This document shows positions 35,362-43,931 of a stretch of DNA of 64,000 bases, piece by piece. Source of the stretch: Pseudomonas brassicacearum (lineage in GTDB: Bacteria; Pseudomonadota; Gammaproteobacteria; Pseudomonadales; Pseudomonadaceae); assembly GCF_003732265.1 (NCBI RefSeq), contig NZ_MOBK01000009.1:186001-250000 (forward strand), in the 5' to 3' direction. Below the pieces are notes generated by a model. The model made no database searches. It was not told the origin of the DNA and saw only the letters and a list, made by a program, of their open reading frames with translations. Positions within the stretch are counted from its first letter, which is position 1, and every line of letters starts with the position of its first letter. Position numbers and translations under genes: made by a program.

Positions 35362-36273
35362 ATGAATGAGTCTGTGCGCTTCGAAGAAAAAGTCGTGATC
35401 GTCACCGGTGCAGGCGGCGGCCTGGGCCGGGCACATGCGCTGCTGTTCGCCAAACAGGGCGCCAAAGTGCTGGTCAACGATCTCGGCGGTTCGGCGCAAG
35501 GCGAGGGCGCCAACGCGTCCGCAGCAGACCGCGTGGTGGCCGAGATTCGCGAGGCCGGCGGCATTGCCGAAGCCAACCATGATTCCGTCACCGACGGCGA
35601 CAAAATCGTCCAGCACGCGCTCGATGTGTTCGGCCGTGTCGATGTGGTGGTCAACAACGCCGGAATCCTGCGCGACAAGACTTTCCACAAAATGGACGAC
35701 GCCGACTGGGACCTGGTTTACCGCGTCCACGTCGAAGGCGCCTACAAAGTCACCCGCGCCGCCTGGCCGCATATGCGTGAGCAAAACTATGGCCGCGTGA
35801 TCTTCACCGCGTCGACCTCCGGCATCTACGGCAACTTCGGCCAGTCCAACTACGGCATGGCCAAACTCGGCCTCTATGGCCTGACTCGTACATTGGCCAT
35901 CGAAGGGCGCAAGAACAACATTTTGGTCAACGCCATCGCACCGACTGGCGGCACGCGCATGACCGAAGGCCTGATCCCGCCGCAAGTGTTCGAACAACTC
36001 AAACCGGAACTGGTCAGCCCGCTGGTGGTGTACCTGGCCAGTGAAAACTGCAAGGAGACTTCCGGGTTGTTTGAAGTCGGTGGCGGCTGGATGGGCAAGG
36101 TGCGCTGGGAACGCAGCCTCGGCGCCGGGTTTGATCCGCGGGTGGGGTTCTCGCCGGAGGATGTGGCGGCGCAGTGGGAGCAGATTTGTGATTTTGAGGG
36201 GGCGGCGCATCCTAAGGACAATATTGAAGCGCTGAAGGAAATGATGGGGAATTTGCAGAAGTATTCCCTTTGA
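35362..36273 (+). CDS. Short-chain dehydrogenase, MFE-2 (R)-3-hydroxyacyl-CoA dehydrogenase-like
   Basis: 303 residues. NAD(P)-binding TGAGGGLGRAHA, NNAGILRDK and the catalytic YGMAKLG with upstream Ser are present. The C-terminal extension (VRWERSLGAGFDP and following) is typical of the dehydrogenase part of peroxisomal-type multifunctional enzyme 2, suggesting fatty acyl substrates. It follows the hydrolase gene by 111 bases. Confidence 0.82.
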   Translation: MNESVRFEEKVVIVTGAGGGLGRAHALLFAKQGAKVLVNDLGGSAQGEGANASAADRVVAEIREAGGIAEANHDSVTDGDKIVQHALDVFGRVDVVVNNAGILRDKTFHKMDDADWDLVYRVHVEGAYKVTRAAWPHMREQNYGRVIFTASTSGIYGNFGQSNYGMAKLGLYGLTRTLAIEGRKNNILVNAIAPTGGTRMTEGLIPPQVFEQLKPELVSPLVVYLASENCKETSGLFEVGGGWMGKVRWERSLGAGFDPRVGFSPEDVAAQWEQICDFEGAAHPKDNIEALKEMMGNLQKYSL

Positions 36274-36278
36274 TGGAG

Positions 36279-36311
36279 ACCAGCAAGGTCACCGTTGACG
36301 ACCTTGCTGGT
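36279..36311. terminator. Strong hairpin between convergent SDR and ampDh3 genes
   Basis: Perfect 12-base arms (ACCAGCAAGGTC / GACCTTGCTGGT) with a 9-base loop, no T-run. Possibly a bidirectional transcript-end structure. Confidence 0.45.
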
Positions 36312-36338
36312 GCTTAGTGTTCGGGGTTGCATCGGTTA

Positions 36339-37106
36339 TCAAGCAAAGTACTTGCGAACCAACGCGGCCAGATTCGCCGCCGTTTGCACGTCCATGATTC
36401 CGTCATATGTTTCAGGGCGAAAGTGCAACTGAAAGGCTCGAACCAATTGCGTGAAGCCTTGATCGGTAGACGCATTTGAAACGTCATAGCCATAGGTTTT
36501 GAACTGCTTGAGCAATTCGGTTCGGGCTGGAATCCCGGCTTCGTTGTATTGCTGCAAATAGGTGTCGCGGGTCGCGTCGTCGAACCAGGCGCCAATGCCT
36601 TTCAAATACAGGGCATGCCAGGGAAATTTCGGCCCCGGATCACTCTTGCGACCGACCGCAACGTCAGAGTGACCCAGGACATGGGTCGGGCTGATATCCG
36701 GATAGCGCTCAAGGATGTTCAGCGCCAGTTGTTCAAACGCGACAATTTGTTCTGGCTGATACGGCGGGAAATTGAACACCCCCTGGCTGAACGTCGCCAG
36801 GTTAACGATTTCGACACCGATAGAGGTGTCATTCAGACTGCTGCGGTTGCCCCACTGACTGACACCCGCGTGCCAGGCACGTTTGGTTTCGTCGACGAGG
36901 CTGAAGACTTCCTGTCCGGTATAACCTGCGTTCAAGTAGCTCGGATCGGTGATGTCAGGAACCAGATAGTGTGCGCTGACATTCGGGCCGGTCAATGCAT
37001 TGACCGAACTGGAGAAGTTGCCCGCCGTGTAGTGAAAGATTAGAAACCGTACTCGGCTGTTGGAACTCTGGGTGGCGTGGTGTTTGTTGTAGATGATGGG
37101 TTTCAT
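36339..37106 (-). CDS. ampDh3: N-acetyl-anhydromuramyl-L-alanine amidase AmpDh3-like
   Basis: 255-residue zinc amidase of the AmpD superfamily cleaving muropeptides. Visible: His25 in IFHYTAG, NDTSIGVEIVN, the zinc-ligand region HSDVAVGRKSDPGPKFPW, and a C-terminal peptidoglycan-binding domain (about 185-250, AFQLHFRPETYDG). Length and motifs match AmpDh3 of P. aeruginosa. No classical signal peptide is present. The 5' leader is unusual (see 37121-37187). Confidence 0.87.
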   Translation of the reverse strand: MKPIIYNKHHATQSSNSRVRFLIFHYTAGNFSSSVNALTGPNVSAHYLVPDITDPSYLNAGYTGQEVFSLVDETKRAWHAGVSQWGNRSSLNDTSIGVEIVNLATFSQGVFNFPPYQPEQIVAFEQLALNILERYPDISPTHVLGHSDVAVGRKSDPGPKFPWHALYLKGIGAWFDDATRDTYLQQYNEAGIPARTELLKQFKTYGYDVSNASTDQGFTQLVRAFQLHFRPETYDGIMDVQTAANLAALVRKYFA

Positions 37107-37120
37107 GAAAAGCGACTCGT

Positions 37121-37187
37121 GGTTAATTAAATTTAAGTCAGCCGTATTTAGTATTAATGGCTGAGCTGTAATTAACCTTAATGGCTG
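37121..37187. promoter_or_regulatory. AT-rich nested dyad and direct repeats upstream of ampDh3
   Basis: Outer arms GGTTAATTA (37121-37129) and TAATTAACC (37169-37177) enclose inner arms CAGCC and GGCTG. TTAATGGCTG is also repeated directly at 37154 and 37178, 24 bases apart. Candidate operator or 5'-UTR structure ending 15 bases before the start codon. Confidence 0.5.
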
Positions 37188-37361
37188 TTGCGCTTCGCGT
37201 GTTTACCGAGTCCTGTAGTCGCTTTCCGAAGTATCTGTAGGGGGGATAAATAAAGTTGGACTGCCACCGATAGCAGTGCATTCGATTAGCGTAAAGGTAT
37301 AAAGAGAACCCGCTACAACTCTGCTCCTTTGTCAGCCTTCTAATTTTGGAATGTCGCCCAT

Positions 37362-37389
37362 AAAAAAGGCCGCTGCAAACGCAGCGGCC
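37362..37389 (-). terminator. Minus-strand terminator in the ampDh3 leader
   Basis: GGCCGCTGC-GTTT-GCAGCGGCC followed by TTTTTT on the minus strand, 256 bases upstream of the ampDh3 start. It implies a short transcript from the right. Confidence 0.8.
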
Positions 37390-37411
37390 AAGTAAGACGT
37401 TGGATCAGGAG

Positions 37412-37465
37412 CTACAAATCAACGTCTGTATACACGGGGCGATCAATCGAAAAACGTCGATTCAT
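37412..37465 (-). CDS. Possible 17-residue peptide before the leader terminator
   Basis: ATG preceded by GAGAG at 7-8 bases encodes MNRRFSIDRPVYTDVDL and stops 22 bases before the terminator stem. A 14-codon frame (37463-37507) overlaps its ATG by ATGA. RPVYTDV faintly recalls PqqA, but the Glu and Tyr used in PQQ are missing. Function unknown; may be a leader peptide. Confidence 0.3.
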   Translation of the reverse strand: MNRRFSIDRPVYTDVDL

Positions 37466-37633
37466 CTGGATTCTCTCGCCAATGGCGTGGGGTGATCACA
37501 CGTCATGGCTTCGTGCTGTCCGGCGGGTCACCGTGAAAGCCCGGCAAGAATAAGCCGTTGAGCCCTAAGGAAAAATAGCAATTCGCGACATGCAGTGTTG
37601 CAGCCTGGGTAACAGTCCCTGCCCACCACCCCC

Positions 37634-37684
37634 ATGTAGCAGCTGTCGAGCAGCGCGAGGCTGCCGGACGCAGCCTCGCGTTGC
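37634..37684. repeat. REP-like hairpin of the GAGCTG...CGAGGCTGC family
   Basis: TGTAGCAGCTGTCGAG leads into a 15-bp stem (37650-37664 with 37670-37684, one G-T pair) containing GCGAGGCTGC/GCAGCCTCGC. It resembles the TGTAGGAGCTG type repeat of fluorescent pseudomonads. Confidence 0.6.
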
Positions 37685-37879
37685 TATAGGACGGCATTCA
37701 CCTTGCCCATGCATTTGGCTGATAACCCTCCATCCAGCCCATCCATGCCCGGCGCAAAGCCGCCCCCCGTCTGGTCATTCATCCTTTAGAGGTACACCGC
37801 GAATACCTCCTTGGTGCGCTTATCGCTCCCCGTTTGCGGCAGTAGGGTGGGGCCTTCTGTCACTCACCGGGGAAGACGC

Positions 37880-39673
37880 ATGACAAAAACAACAATGCGC
37901 GCCATCTTCAAACCGCATGCGCTGGCCGCTGCGGTGGCCTTGGGTTGCTGTGCCCAGGCGCAGGCTGTTTCATTCAATATCGGCGAGATCGAGGGCACGT
38001 TTGACTCCTCACTGTCCGTCGGCGCGAGTTGGGGCATGCGCGATGCCGAGAAATCGTTGGTGGGCACTGTCAACGGCGGGACCGGGCAGTCATCGACCGG
38101 TGATGACGGCCGGCAGAACTTCGGGAAGGGCGAAACCTTTTCCAAAATCGTCAAGGGCATCCACGACCTCGAATTGAAGTATGGCGACAGCGGTGTGTTC
38201 GTGCGGGGCAAGTACTGGTACGACTTCGAATTGCAGGACGAAGATCGTCCTTTCAAACAAATCAGCGACCACGGCCGCAAGGAAGGCGCCAAGTCTTCCG
38301 GCGCGCAAATCCTCGACGCCTTCGTTTATCACAACTACTCCATCGCTGAACTTCCGGGCAGCGTGCGCGCCGGCAAGCAAGTAGTGAGCTGGGGTGAAAG
38401 TACCTTCATCGGCAACTCGATCAACAGCATCAACCCGATCGACGTTTCTGCGTTTCGCCGCCCCGGTGCAGAGATCAAGGAAGGCCTGATCCCCGTGAAC
38501 ATGCTGTACGTTTCCCAGGGCCTGACGGATCAGCTCTCGGTCGACGGGTTCTACCAACTGGAGTGGGACCAGACCGTTCTCGACAACTGCGGCACGTTCT
38601 TCGCTGTCGACGTGGCAGCGGACGGTTGCAACAACAACTACACCGTCGGCAGCCCGGCGATTGCTCCTTTGGCGCCGCTGGCAGCCGCGTTTGGCCAACC
38701 GATTCAAGTGACCCGCGAAGGCGTGGTCGTTCCCCGTGGTGGCGACCGCGATGCGCGGGACTCCGGACAGTGGGGCACCGCGTTGCGCTGGCTCGGTGAT
38801 GACACCGAGTACGGCCTGTACTTCATGAACTACCACAGCCGCACACCGACGGTGGGCACCGTCACGGCCGGCGCGTCGACACTGGCCAGTCTGCCGGGCA
38901 TGGTTGGCATCGCCAACCGCCTGGCACCGGGTAGCGGTGCGGGGCTGGCGCAGAGCGTGATGCTCGGTCGCGGCCAGTATTACCTCGATTACCCGGAAGA
39001 CATTCGTCTGTATGGCGCGAGCTTCTCCACCACCTTGCCGACCGGCACGGCGTGGAGCGGTGAGATCAGCTATCGCCCCAACGCCCCGGTACAGGTCAAC
39101 ACCAACGACCTGACCCTGGCCTTGATCAACCCGATTGCCGGCGGTGCGGCATCACCGATTGCCACCACGCCTGGCGCCGACAACAAAGGCTACCGCCGTA
39201 AGGAAGTCACGCAGATCCAGAGCACCCTGACGCAGTTCTTCGATCAGGTACTGGGCGCGCAACGACTGACCGTGGTGGGCGAAGCAGCGGTGGTTCACGT
39301 CGGTGGCCTGGAGGGGCGTAGCCAACTGCGTTATGGCCGCGACTCGGTCTACGGCCAGTACGGTTTTGGTGGCGACACCGAAGGCTTTGTCACTTCGACC
39401 TCGTGGGGCTATCGCGCCCGGGCGATCCTCGATTACGCCGACGTGTTCGCCGGGGTCAACCTCAAGCCCAACCTGTCCTGGTCCCATGACGTTGCCGGTT
39501 ACGGCCCCAACGGGCTGTTCAACGAAGGCGTCAAGGCGGTCAGCGTCGGCGTCGATGCCGACTATCGCAACACCTACACCGCGAGCCTCAGTTACACCGA
39601 CTTCTTTGGCGGTGACTACAACGTCCTCGAAGACCGCGACTTCGTGGCACTGAGCTTCGGCGTGAACTTCTGA
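37880..39673 (+). CDS. DUF1302 family outer-membrane protein
   Basis: 597 residues with a signal peptide (cleavage near AQAQA, residue 29) and a sequence rich in alternating aromatic/polar strands ending in Phe (FGVNF), indicating a beta-barrel. GKQVVSWGESTFIGNSINSINP is the family hallmark. The function of DUF1302 is unknown, although it is regularly encoded with DUF1329 as here. The start MTKTT was chosen over an upstream ATG lacking a signal peptide. Confidence 0.87.
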   Translation: MTKTTMRAIFKPHALAAAVALGCCAQAQAVSFNIGEIEGTFDSSLSVGASWGMRDAEKSLVGTVNGGTGQSSTGDDGRQNFGKGETFSKIVKGIHDLELKYGDSGVFVRGKYWYDFELQDEDRPFKQISDHGRKEGAKSSGAQILDAFVYHNYSIAELPGSVRAGKQVVSWGESTFIGNSINSINPIDVSAFRRPGAEIKEGLIPVNMLYVSQGLTDQLSVDGFYQLEWDQTVLDNCGTFFAVDVAADGCNNNYTVGSPAIAPLAPLAAAFGQPIQVTREGVVVPRGGDRDARDSGQWGTALRWLGDDTEYGLYFMNYHSRTPTVGTVTAGASTLASLPGMVGIANRLAPGSGAGLAQSVMLGRGQYYLDYPEDIRLYGASFSTTLPTGTAWSGEISYRPNAPVQVNTNDLTLALINPIAGGAASPIATTPGADNKGYRRKEVTQIQSTLTQFFDQVLGAQRLTVVGEAAVVHVGGLEGRSQLRYGRDSVYGQYGFGGDTEGFVTSTSWGYRARAILDYADVFAGVNLKPNLSWSHDVAGYGPNGLFNEGVKAVSVGVDADYRNTYTASLSYTDFFGGDYNVLEDRDFVALSFGVNF

Positions 39674-39696
39674 TCTGGCTGAGAAGGATGATTTCA

Positions 39697-41064
39697 ATGC
39701 GCAAGATGATTCTGCAATGCGGCGCCCTGGCCCTGAGCTTGCTGGCTGCCAACGTGATGGCGGCGGTATCGCCGGAAGAAGCCAACAAACTCGGCACCAG
39801 CCTCACGCCGCTGGGCGCCGAGAAGGCCGGCAACGCTGACGGCTCGATCCCGGCCTGGACCGGTGGCCTGCCGAAAAACGCCGCTGCGGTGGACAGCAAA
39901 GGTTTCCTGGCTGACCCGTTCGCCAGTGAAAAACCGCTGTTCGTGATCACCCCGGCGAACGTCGACAAGTACAAGGACAAACTATCGGAAGGCCAGGTGG
40001 CGATGTTCAAACGCTACCCGCAAACCTACAAGATCCCGGTCTACCCGACCCACCGCACCGTAGCCGTGCCGCCGGAAATCTACGAGTCAGCCAAGCGCAG
40101 TGCGCTGAACGTGACCACCATCAACGACGGTAACGGCCTGGCCGGGTTCACCGGCAACCGCTACTACGCGTTCCCGATTCCGAAGACCGGCGTTGAAGTG
40201 CTGTGGAACCACATCACCCGTTACCACGGCGGTAACGTCAAACGCATCATCACCCAAGTGACCCCGCAAACGAACGGCAGCTACACGCCGATCCGCTTCG
40301 AAGAAGAAATTGCCGTCCCGCAATTGATGAAGGACCTGGACGCGGACAAATCCGCCAACGTGCTGACCTTCTTCAAACAGTCGGTCACCGCCCCAGCGCG
40401 TCTGGCCGGTAACGTGCTGCTGGTGCACGAAACCCTCGATCAGGTGAAGGAACCGCGTCTGGCGTGGATCTACAACGCCGGCCAGCGTCGTGTACGTCGC
40501 GCCCCACAAGTGGCCTATGACGGCCCGGGCACCGCCGCTGACGGTCTGCGCACGTCAGACAACTTCGACCTGTTCTCCGGTGCGCCGGATCGTTACGACT
40601 GGAAACTGGTCGGCAAGAAGGAAATGTACATTCCCTACAACAGCTACAAACTCGACTCGCCGAGCCTCAAGTACGACGACATCGTCAAGGCCGGCCACAT
40701 CAATCAGGACCTGACCCGTTATGAACTGCACCGCGTCTGGGAAGTGATCGGCACGGTCAAGCCGAGTGAGCGCCATATCTACGCCAAGCGCCACATGTAC
40801 ATCGACGAAGACAGCTGGCAAGCAGCGCTGGTGGATCACTACGACGGTCGCGGGCAACTGTGGCGAGTGGCTGAGGGGCACGCACAGTATTACTACGATC
40901 ACCAGGCCCAGGCGTACACGCTGGAAGCGCTCTACGACATCATTGCCGGCCGGTACATTGCGCTGGGGATGAAGAACGAAGAGAAGCACAGTTTCGAGTT
41001 TGGCTTCGAAGCCAAGATTGCCGACTACACGCCATCGGCGTTGCGTGCAGAGGGCGTTCGGTAA
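39697..41064 (+). CDS. DUF1329 family periplasmic/outer-membrane protein
   Basis: 455 residues with a signal peptide ending near VMAA. The fold is probably LolA/LolB-like by family knowledge. Typical segments: GSIPAWTGGLP, YKIPVYPTHRT, ILVHET-like LLVHETLDQ, and AGQRRVRRAP. ATG at 39697 is preferred; ATG at 39688 abuts the GAAGG ribosome binding site. It is 23 bases after the DUF1302 gene and closed by a terminator. Confidence 0.87.
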   Translation: MRKMILQCGALALSLLAANVMAAVSPEEANKLGTSLTPLGAEKAGNADGSIPAWTGGLPKNAAAVDSKGFLADPFASEKPLFVITPANVDKYKDKLSEGQVAMFKRYPQTYKIPVYPTHRTVAVPPEIYESAKRSALNVTTINDGNGLAGFTGNRYYAFPIPKTGVEVLWNHITRYHGGNVKRIITQVTPQTNGSYTPIRFEEEIAVPQLMKDLDADKSANVLTFFKQSVTAPARLAGNVLLVHETLDQVKEPRLAWIYNAGQRRVRRAPQVAYDGPGTAADGLRTSDNFDLFSGAPDRYDWKLVGKKEMYIPYNSYKLDSPSLKYDDIVKAGHINQDLTRYELHRVWEVIGTVKPSERHIYAKRHMYIDEDSWQAALVDHYDGRGQLWRVAEGHAQYYYDHQAQAYTLEALYDIIAGRYIALGMKNEEKHSFEFGFEAKIADYTPSALRAEGVR

Positions 41065-41086
41065 GGGCTTTATACATTCACCGTGC

Positions 41087-41114
41087 AAAAGGCGACCGAC
41101 GGGTCGCCTTTTTT
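41087..41114 (+). terminator. Terminator after the DUF1329 gene
   Basis: AAAAGGCGACC-GAC-GGGTCGCCTTTTTT. Confidence 0.88.
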
Positions 41115-41203
41115 ATGGTTGTCGATCAACGCCCTGAATACTTCTCAACAAGCGGGTTAGACAGGTCTAGGGTGGCCTCACAACTATAAAAAGGCACGCT
41201 GCA

Positions 41204-43765
41204 ATGACCGCCATGACTCCGTGTCTGGACCGTTCCGGATTCCTGCCCCGTCTGTCTTCTCATCACCTGTCGCGTGAGCGCTTGAGCGAGCCGTTGCTGG
41301 CGTCTACCGCGCGGGTGAAATTGATCTGCGCACCCGCTGGCAGTGGCAAGTCGGCGCTGCTTGCCGACTGCCTGTTGCAGGCGCCGCCGCAGTGCCGGGT
41401 GTGCTGGTTGCCGTTGTCGGGCAGGGTGATGAGCGCGGCGGATTTTCGTCAGAATGTGGCAGAAGCGCTGGGGCTGGCTTCGTCAGAAGAGCCGGCGATG
41501 CTCGGCGCGCTGGCTCGATTGCAGGCGCCGACCTGGCTGTTTCTCGATGACTATTGCCGCGTTCCGAACCCGGAACTCGATCAGCTGCTGGATCGCATGC
41601 TGGCCGTCAGCAGCCCGGCGCTGACCTGGTGGCTGGGCGCCCGCCGTCGCCCGCAATGCAACTGGCCGCGGTTGCTGCTCGATGATGATTTGTACGAATG
41701 CGAGCGTGCCACGCTAGCTTTCAATCAAACCGAGATTGCCTCGCTGTTGCGCCACCTGACACCGGCCGATGCCAGCACCGCCGCCAGCAAGATTATCCAG
41801 CTCAGCGGAGGTTGGTGTGCTGGGGTACGCGTCGCGCTACTGCAAAAATGTGACTGGTCGCGCAACGACCCGCATCACAGCCGAACTGACACATTGCTCG
41901 ATTACCTCGAACACGAACTGTTCACCAGCCTGACCCCTGAGTTGACGGAGGCCTGGCGGGTACTCGCGCATTTACCTCGCTTCAATGCACGTCTGTGCGA
42001 TCACCTGTTTGGCGCAGGGGAGGGCGCGCAATGCCTGAAGACGTTGCAGGATCTGGGGTGCTTTATCGAGCCCTGGCAAGAGTCGGCCGACTGGCTGCAG
42101 ATCTTCCCTCCACTCACGCAATTGATGCGTGATGAACAATGGCCGGCCGGACGTTCCTGGCATCGCCGCGCCTGTCAATGGTTTGCCGCCGAGCTGGACT
42201 GGAAAGCGGCGTTCGAACAGGCCTTGTTGGCCGAAGAGTTCGAGGTCGCGGTCAGCCTGTTGCAGCATTTCAGTTTCGAGCATTTGTTCGAGGAGCAAAC
42301 GGTCGTGCTGTTGTTGCGGTTATACGAGCAACAAGGCGATGCGCTGATGTTCGGTTCGCCGCAACTGGTCGGGCTGATTACGGCCGCGTCGTTATTTGCC
42401 GGCCGGTTTGAGCAAGCCGCCGATTGCATCGAGCAGTTGGCACGATTCACCCCGCAGCCATCGGCGATCTTGCAGCGGCAATTGATTGCACGGTGGCAGG
42501 CGCAGCAGGGTTGGTTGCTGCATTTGCAGGGGCGGATGGATGCTGCGAGTGAGCATTTCCGACAAGCCTTGGCGGAGCTGGGGACGGACGCCTGGCAGGC
42601 ACGTTTGTTGTGCCTGTCCGGGCAGACTCAGCAAGCACTGTTATGCGGCGAGATGGAGCTGGCACAAGCAATCAATCGTGAAGCCCTGTGCCTGGCTCGT
42701 GCCCAAGGGGCCTTGCTGTTTGAAGGCTTGCTTGAGCTCGATCACGCGCAACTGCTGGAGCAGCGCGGATCCCCGGCCCGTGCGCAAAGCCTGTTGGCAA
42801 ATATGCATGAATTGCTCTGCCAGCAGGCGCAGCGGCCGACGCCGTTGCTCGGGCGTATCGCTCTGCGCCAGGGGCGATTGGCATTGAGCATGGGGCAGGA
42901 AGAACAGGCTGCCGTGTTTTTTCAGCGCGGCCTGGATGACTGTCTGCGCAGTCACGACAAGCGTGTGTTGTATGGGTATCTCGGTCAGGCTCAATTGGCG
43001 GCCAACCGGGGCGATTACACTCGGGCTTTTGTACGTTTGCGCGATGCCGAACGGCTGATGCAGCAGCGACATATACCGGACACGGTTTACCGGGGCGTGT
43101 TGTTACAGATCAGCAGTCATTTCTGGTTGCAACAGGGACGTGCCGAACTGGCGCGCGAAGCCCTGAGTCGAGTACTCAATCACTATCGCGGGCCGCAGGC
43201 GCGACAAGCTCCGCCGGCCACGCTGGAGCTGATTCCGCGCATTGAGTATTTGTTGATCATCGCCAGGGATCGGTCGCAGCCAGATGCAGTGGAGGCAGCA
43301 CCACAACTTGAGTCATTGATGAAGCAGGCGCACGCGCGTGGAATGTTTGCGCTTGCCACCGAATTACAACTGGCCCTGGCCGAAGTGCTGTGGTGCGACG
43401 GTCATACCACAAAGGCCATTGATGTGTGTCAGGAAGGCCTGCGCAACGTTGCTCGGTATCAGACATTTCAGGCGTTAAATGAGTTACGCCGGCGTCAGCC
43501 GTTATTGTTGCAAGACGAGCAGACGTCGCTATTGTCCTGCCAGCAACTGTGTAGTCGTGCGGAGGCGACGGAAACATTAAGTCAGCGTGAGTTACAAGTG
43601 CTGAAGTTGATTGCGCTCGGTCATTCCAATCAAGAAATTGCCGACGCTCTGTTTATCTCATTACATACTGTTAAAACCCACACTCGTCGCATACACGGAA
43701 AACTGCGGGTTGAACGCAGGACGCAAGCGGTAGCAAAGGCTAAGCTTTTAGGTTTGTGTGAATGA
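41204..43765 (+). CDS. MalT/LAL-type LuxR-family transcriptional regulator
   Basis: 853-residue regulator of the STAND ATPase class. Walker A CAPAGSGKS (42-51) and Walker B-like WLFLDDY (about 116-122) start a large helical, TPR-like sensor region; the C-terminal LuxR HTH is at about 793-848 (SQRELQVLKLIALGHSNQEIADALFISLHTVKTH). No ligand can be predicted. It lies between the DUF1302/DUF1329 pair and the toxin-like gene and may control either. Confidence 0.9.
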   Translation: MTAMTPCLDRSGFLPRLSSHHLSRERLSEPLLASTARVKLICAPAGSGKSALLADCLLQAPPQCRVCWLPLSGRVMSAADFRQNVAEALGLASSEEPAMLGALARLQAPTWLFLDDYCRVPNPELDQLLDRMLAVSSPALTWWLGARRRPQCNWPRLLLDDDLYECERATLAFNQTEIASLLRHLTPADASTAASKIIQLSGGWCAGVRVALLQKCDWSRNDPHHSRTDTLLDYLEHELFTSLTPELTEAWRVLAHLPRFNARLCDHLFGAGEGAQCLKTLQDLGCFIEPWQESADWLQIFPPLTQLMRDEQWPAGRSWHRRACQWFAAELDWKAAFEQALLAEEFEVAVSLLQHFSFEHLFEEQTVVLLLRLYEQQGDALMFGSPQLVGLITAASLFAGRFEQAADCIEQLARFTPQPSAILQRQLIARWQAQQGWLLHLQGRMDAASEHFRQALAELGTDAWQARLLCLSGQTQQALLCGEMELAQAINREALCLARAQGALLFEGLLELDHAQLLEQRGSPARAQSLLANMHELLCQQAQRPTPLLGRIALRQGRLALSMGQEEQAAVFFQRGLDDCLRSHDKRVLYGYLGQAQLAANRGDYTRAFVRLRDAERLMQQRHIPDTVYRGVLLQISSHFWLQQGRAELAREALSRVLNHYRGPQARQAPPATLELIPRIEYLLIIARDRSQPDAVEAAPQLESLMKQAHARGMFALATELQLALAEVLWCDGHTTKAIDVCQEGLRNVARYQTFQALNELRRRQPLLLQDEQTSLLSCQQLCSRAEATETLSQRELQVLKLIALGHSNQEIADALFISLHTVKTHTRRIHGKLRVERRTQAVAKAKLLGLCE

Positions 43766-43887
43766 CTCTGGCGATAAGGCAATAATCGGATTTGATTTAA
43801 AAGTTTGAAAGTCACATGCGGTTTAAGTTGTAAGCAGTTGGTATTGTTTGCCTGCTTTGGTGTGTTGTTGTCCTCGGTTAATTTGTT

Positions 43888-43905
43888 GGAGTGAATTTTC
43901 ACTCC
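43888..43905. promoter_or_regulatory. Perfect 18-bp palindrome upstream of the toxin-like gene
   Basis: GGAGTGAA-TT-TTCACTCC in an AT-rich 166-base gap, 26 bases before the ATG at 43932. A size typical of LuxR-family operators, or a 5'-UTR hairpin. Confidence 0.5.
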
Positions 43906-43931
43906 GCTATTTAATATTTAAGGGCAGCAAT

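Larger units (their letters stand above)
37107..37879. other. Long intergenic region between ampDh3 and the DUF1302 gene
   Basis: 773 bases with lower GC on the ampDh3 side. Besides the dyad, terminator, 17-codon frame and REP-like hairpin listed separately, nothing recognisable as a larger gene was seen. Promoters for the two divergent genes should lie here. Confidence 0.6.

Noticed and set aside
37412..37465. Peptide as a PQQ precursor (PqqA)
   Set aside because: Only a short RPVYTDV resemblance; the Glu and Tyr that become PQQ are missing and no pqq genes are near.
37503..37697. 64-codon minus-strand frame in the ampDh3-DUF1302 gap
   Set aside because: Overlaps the REP-like hairpin, has no ribosome binding site and no family similarity.
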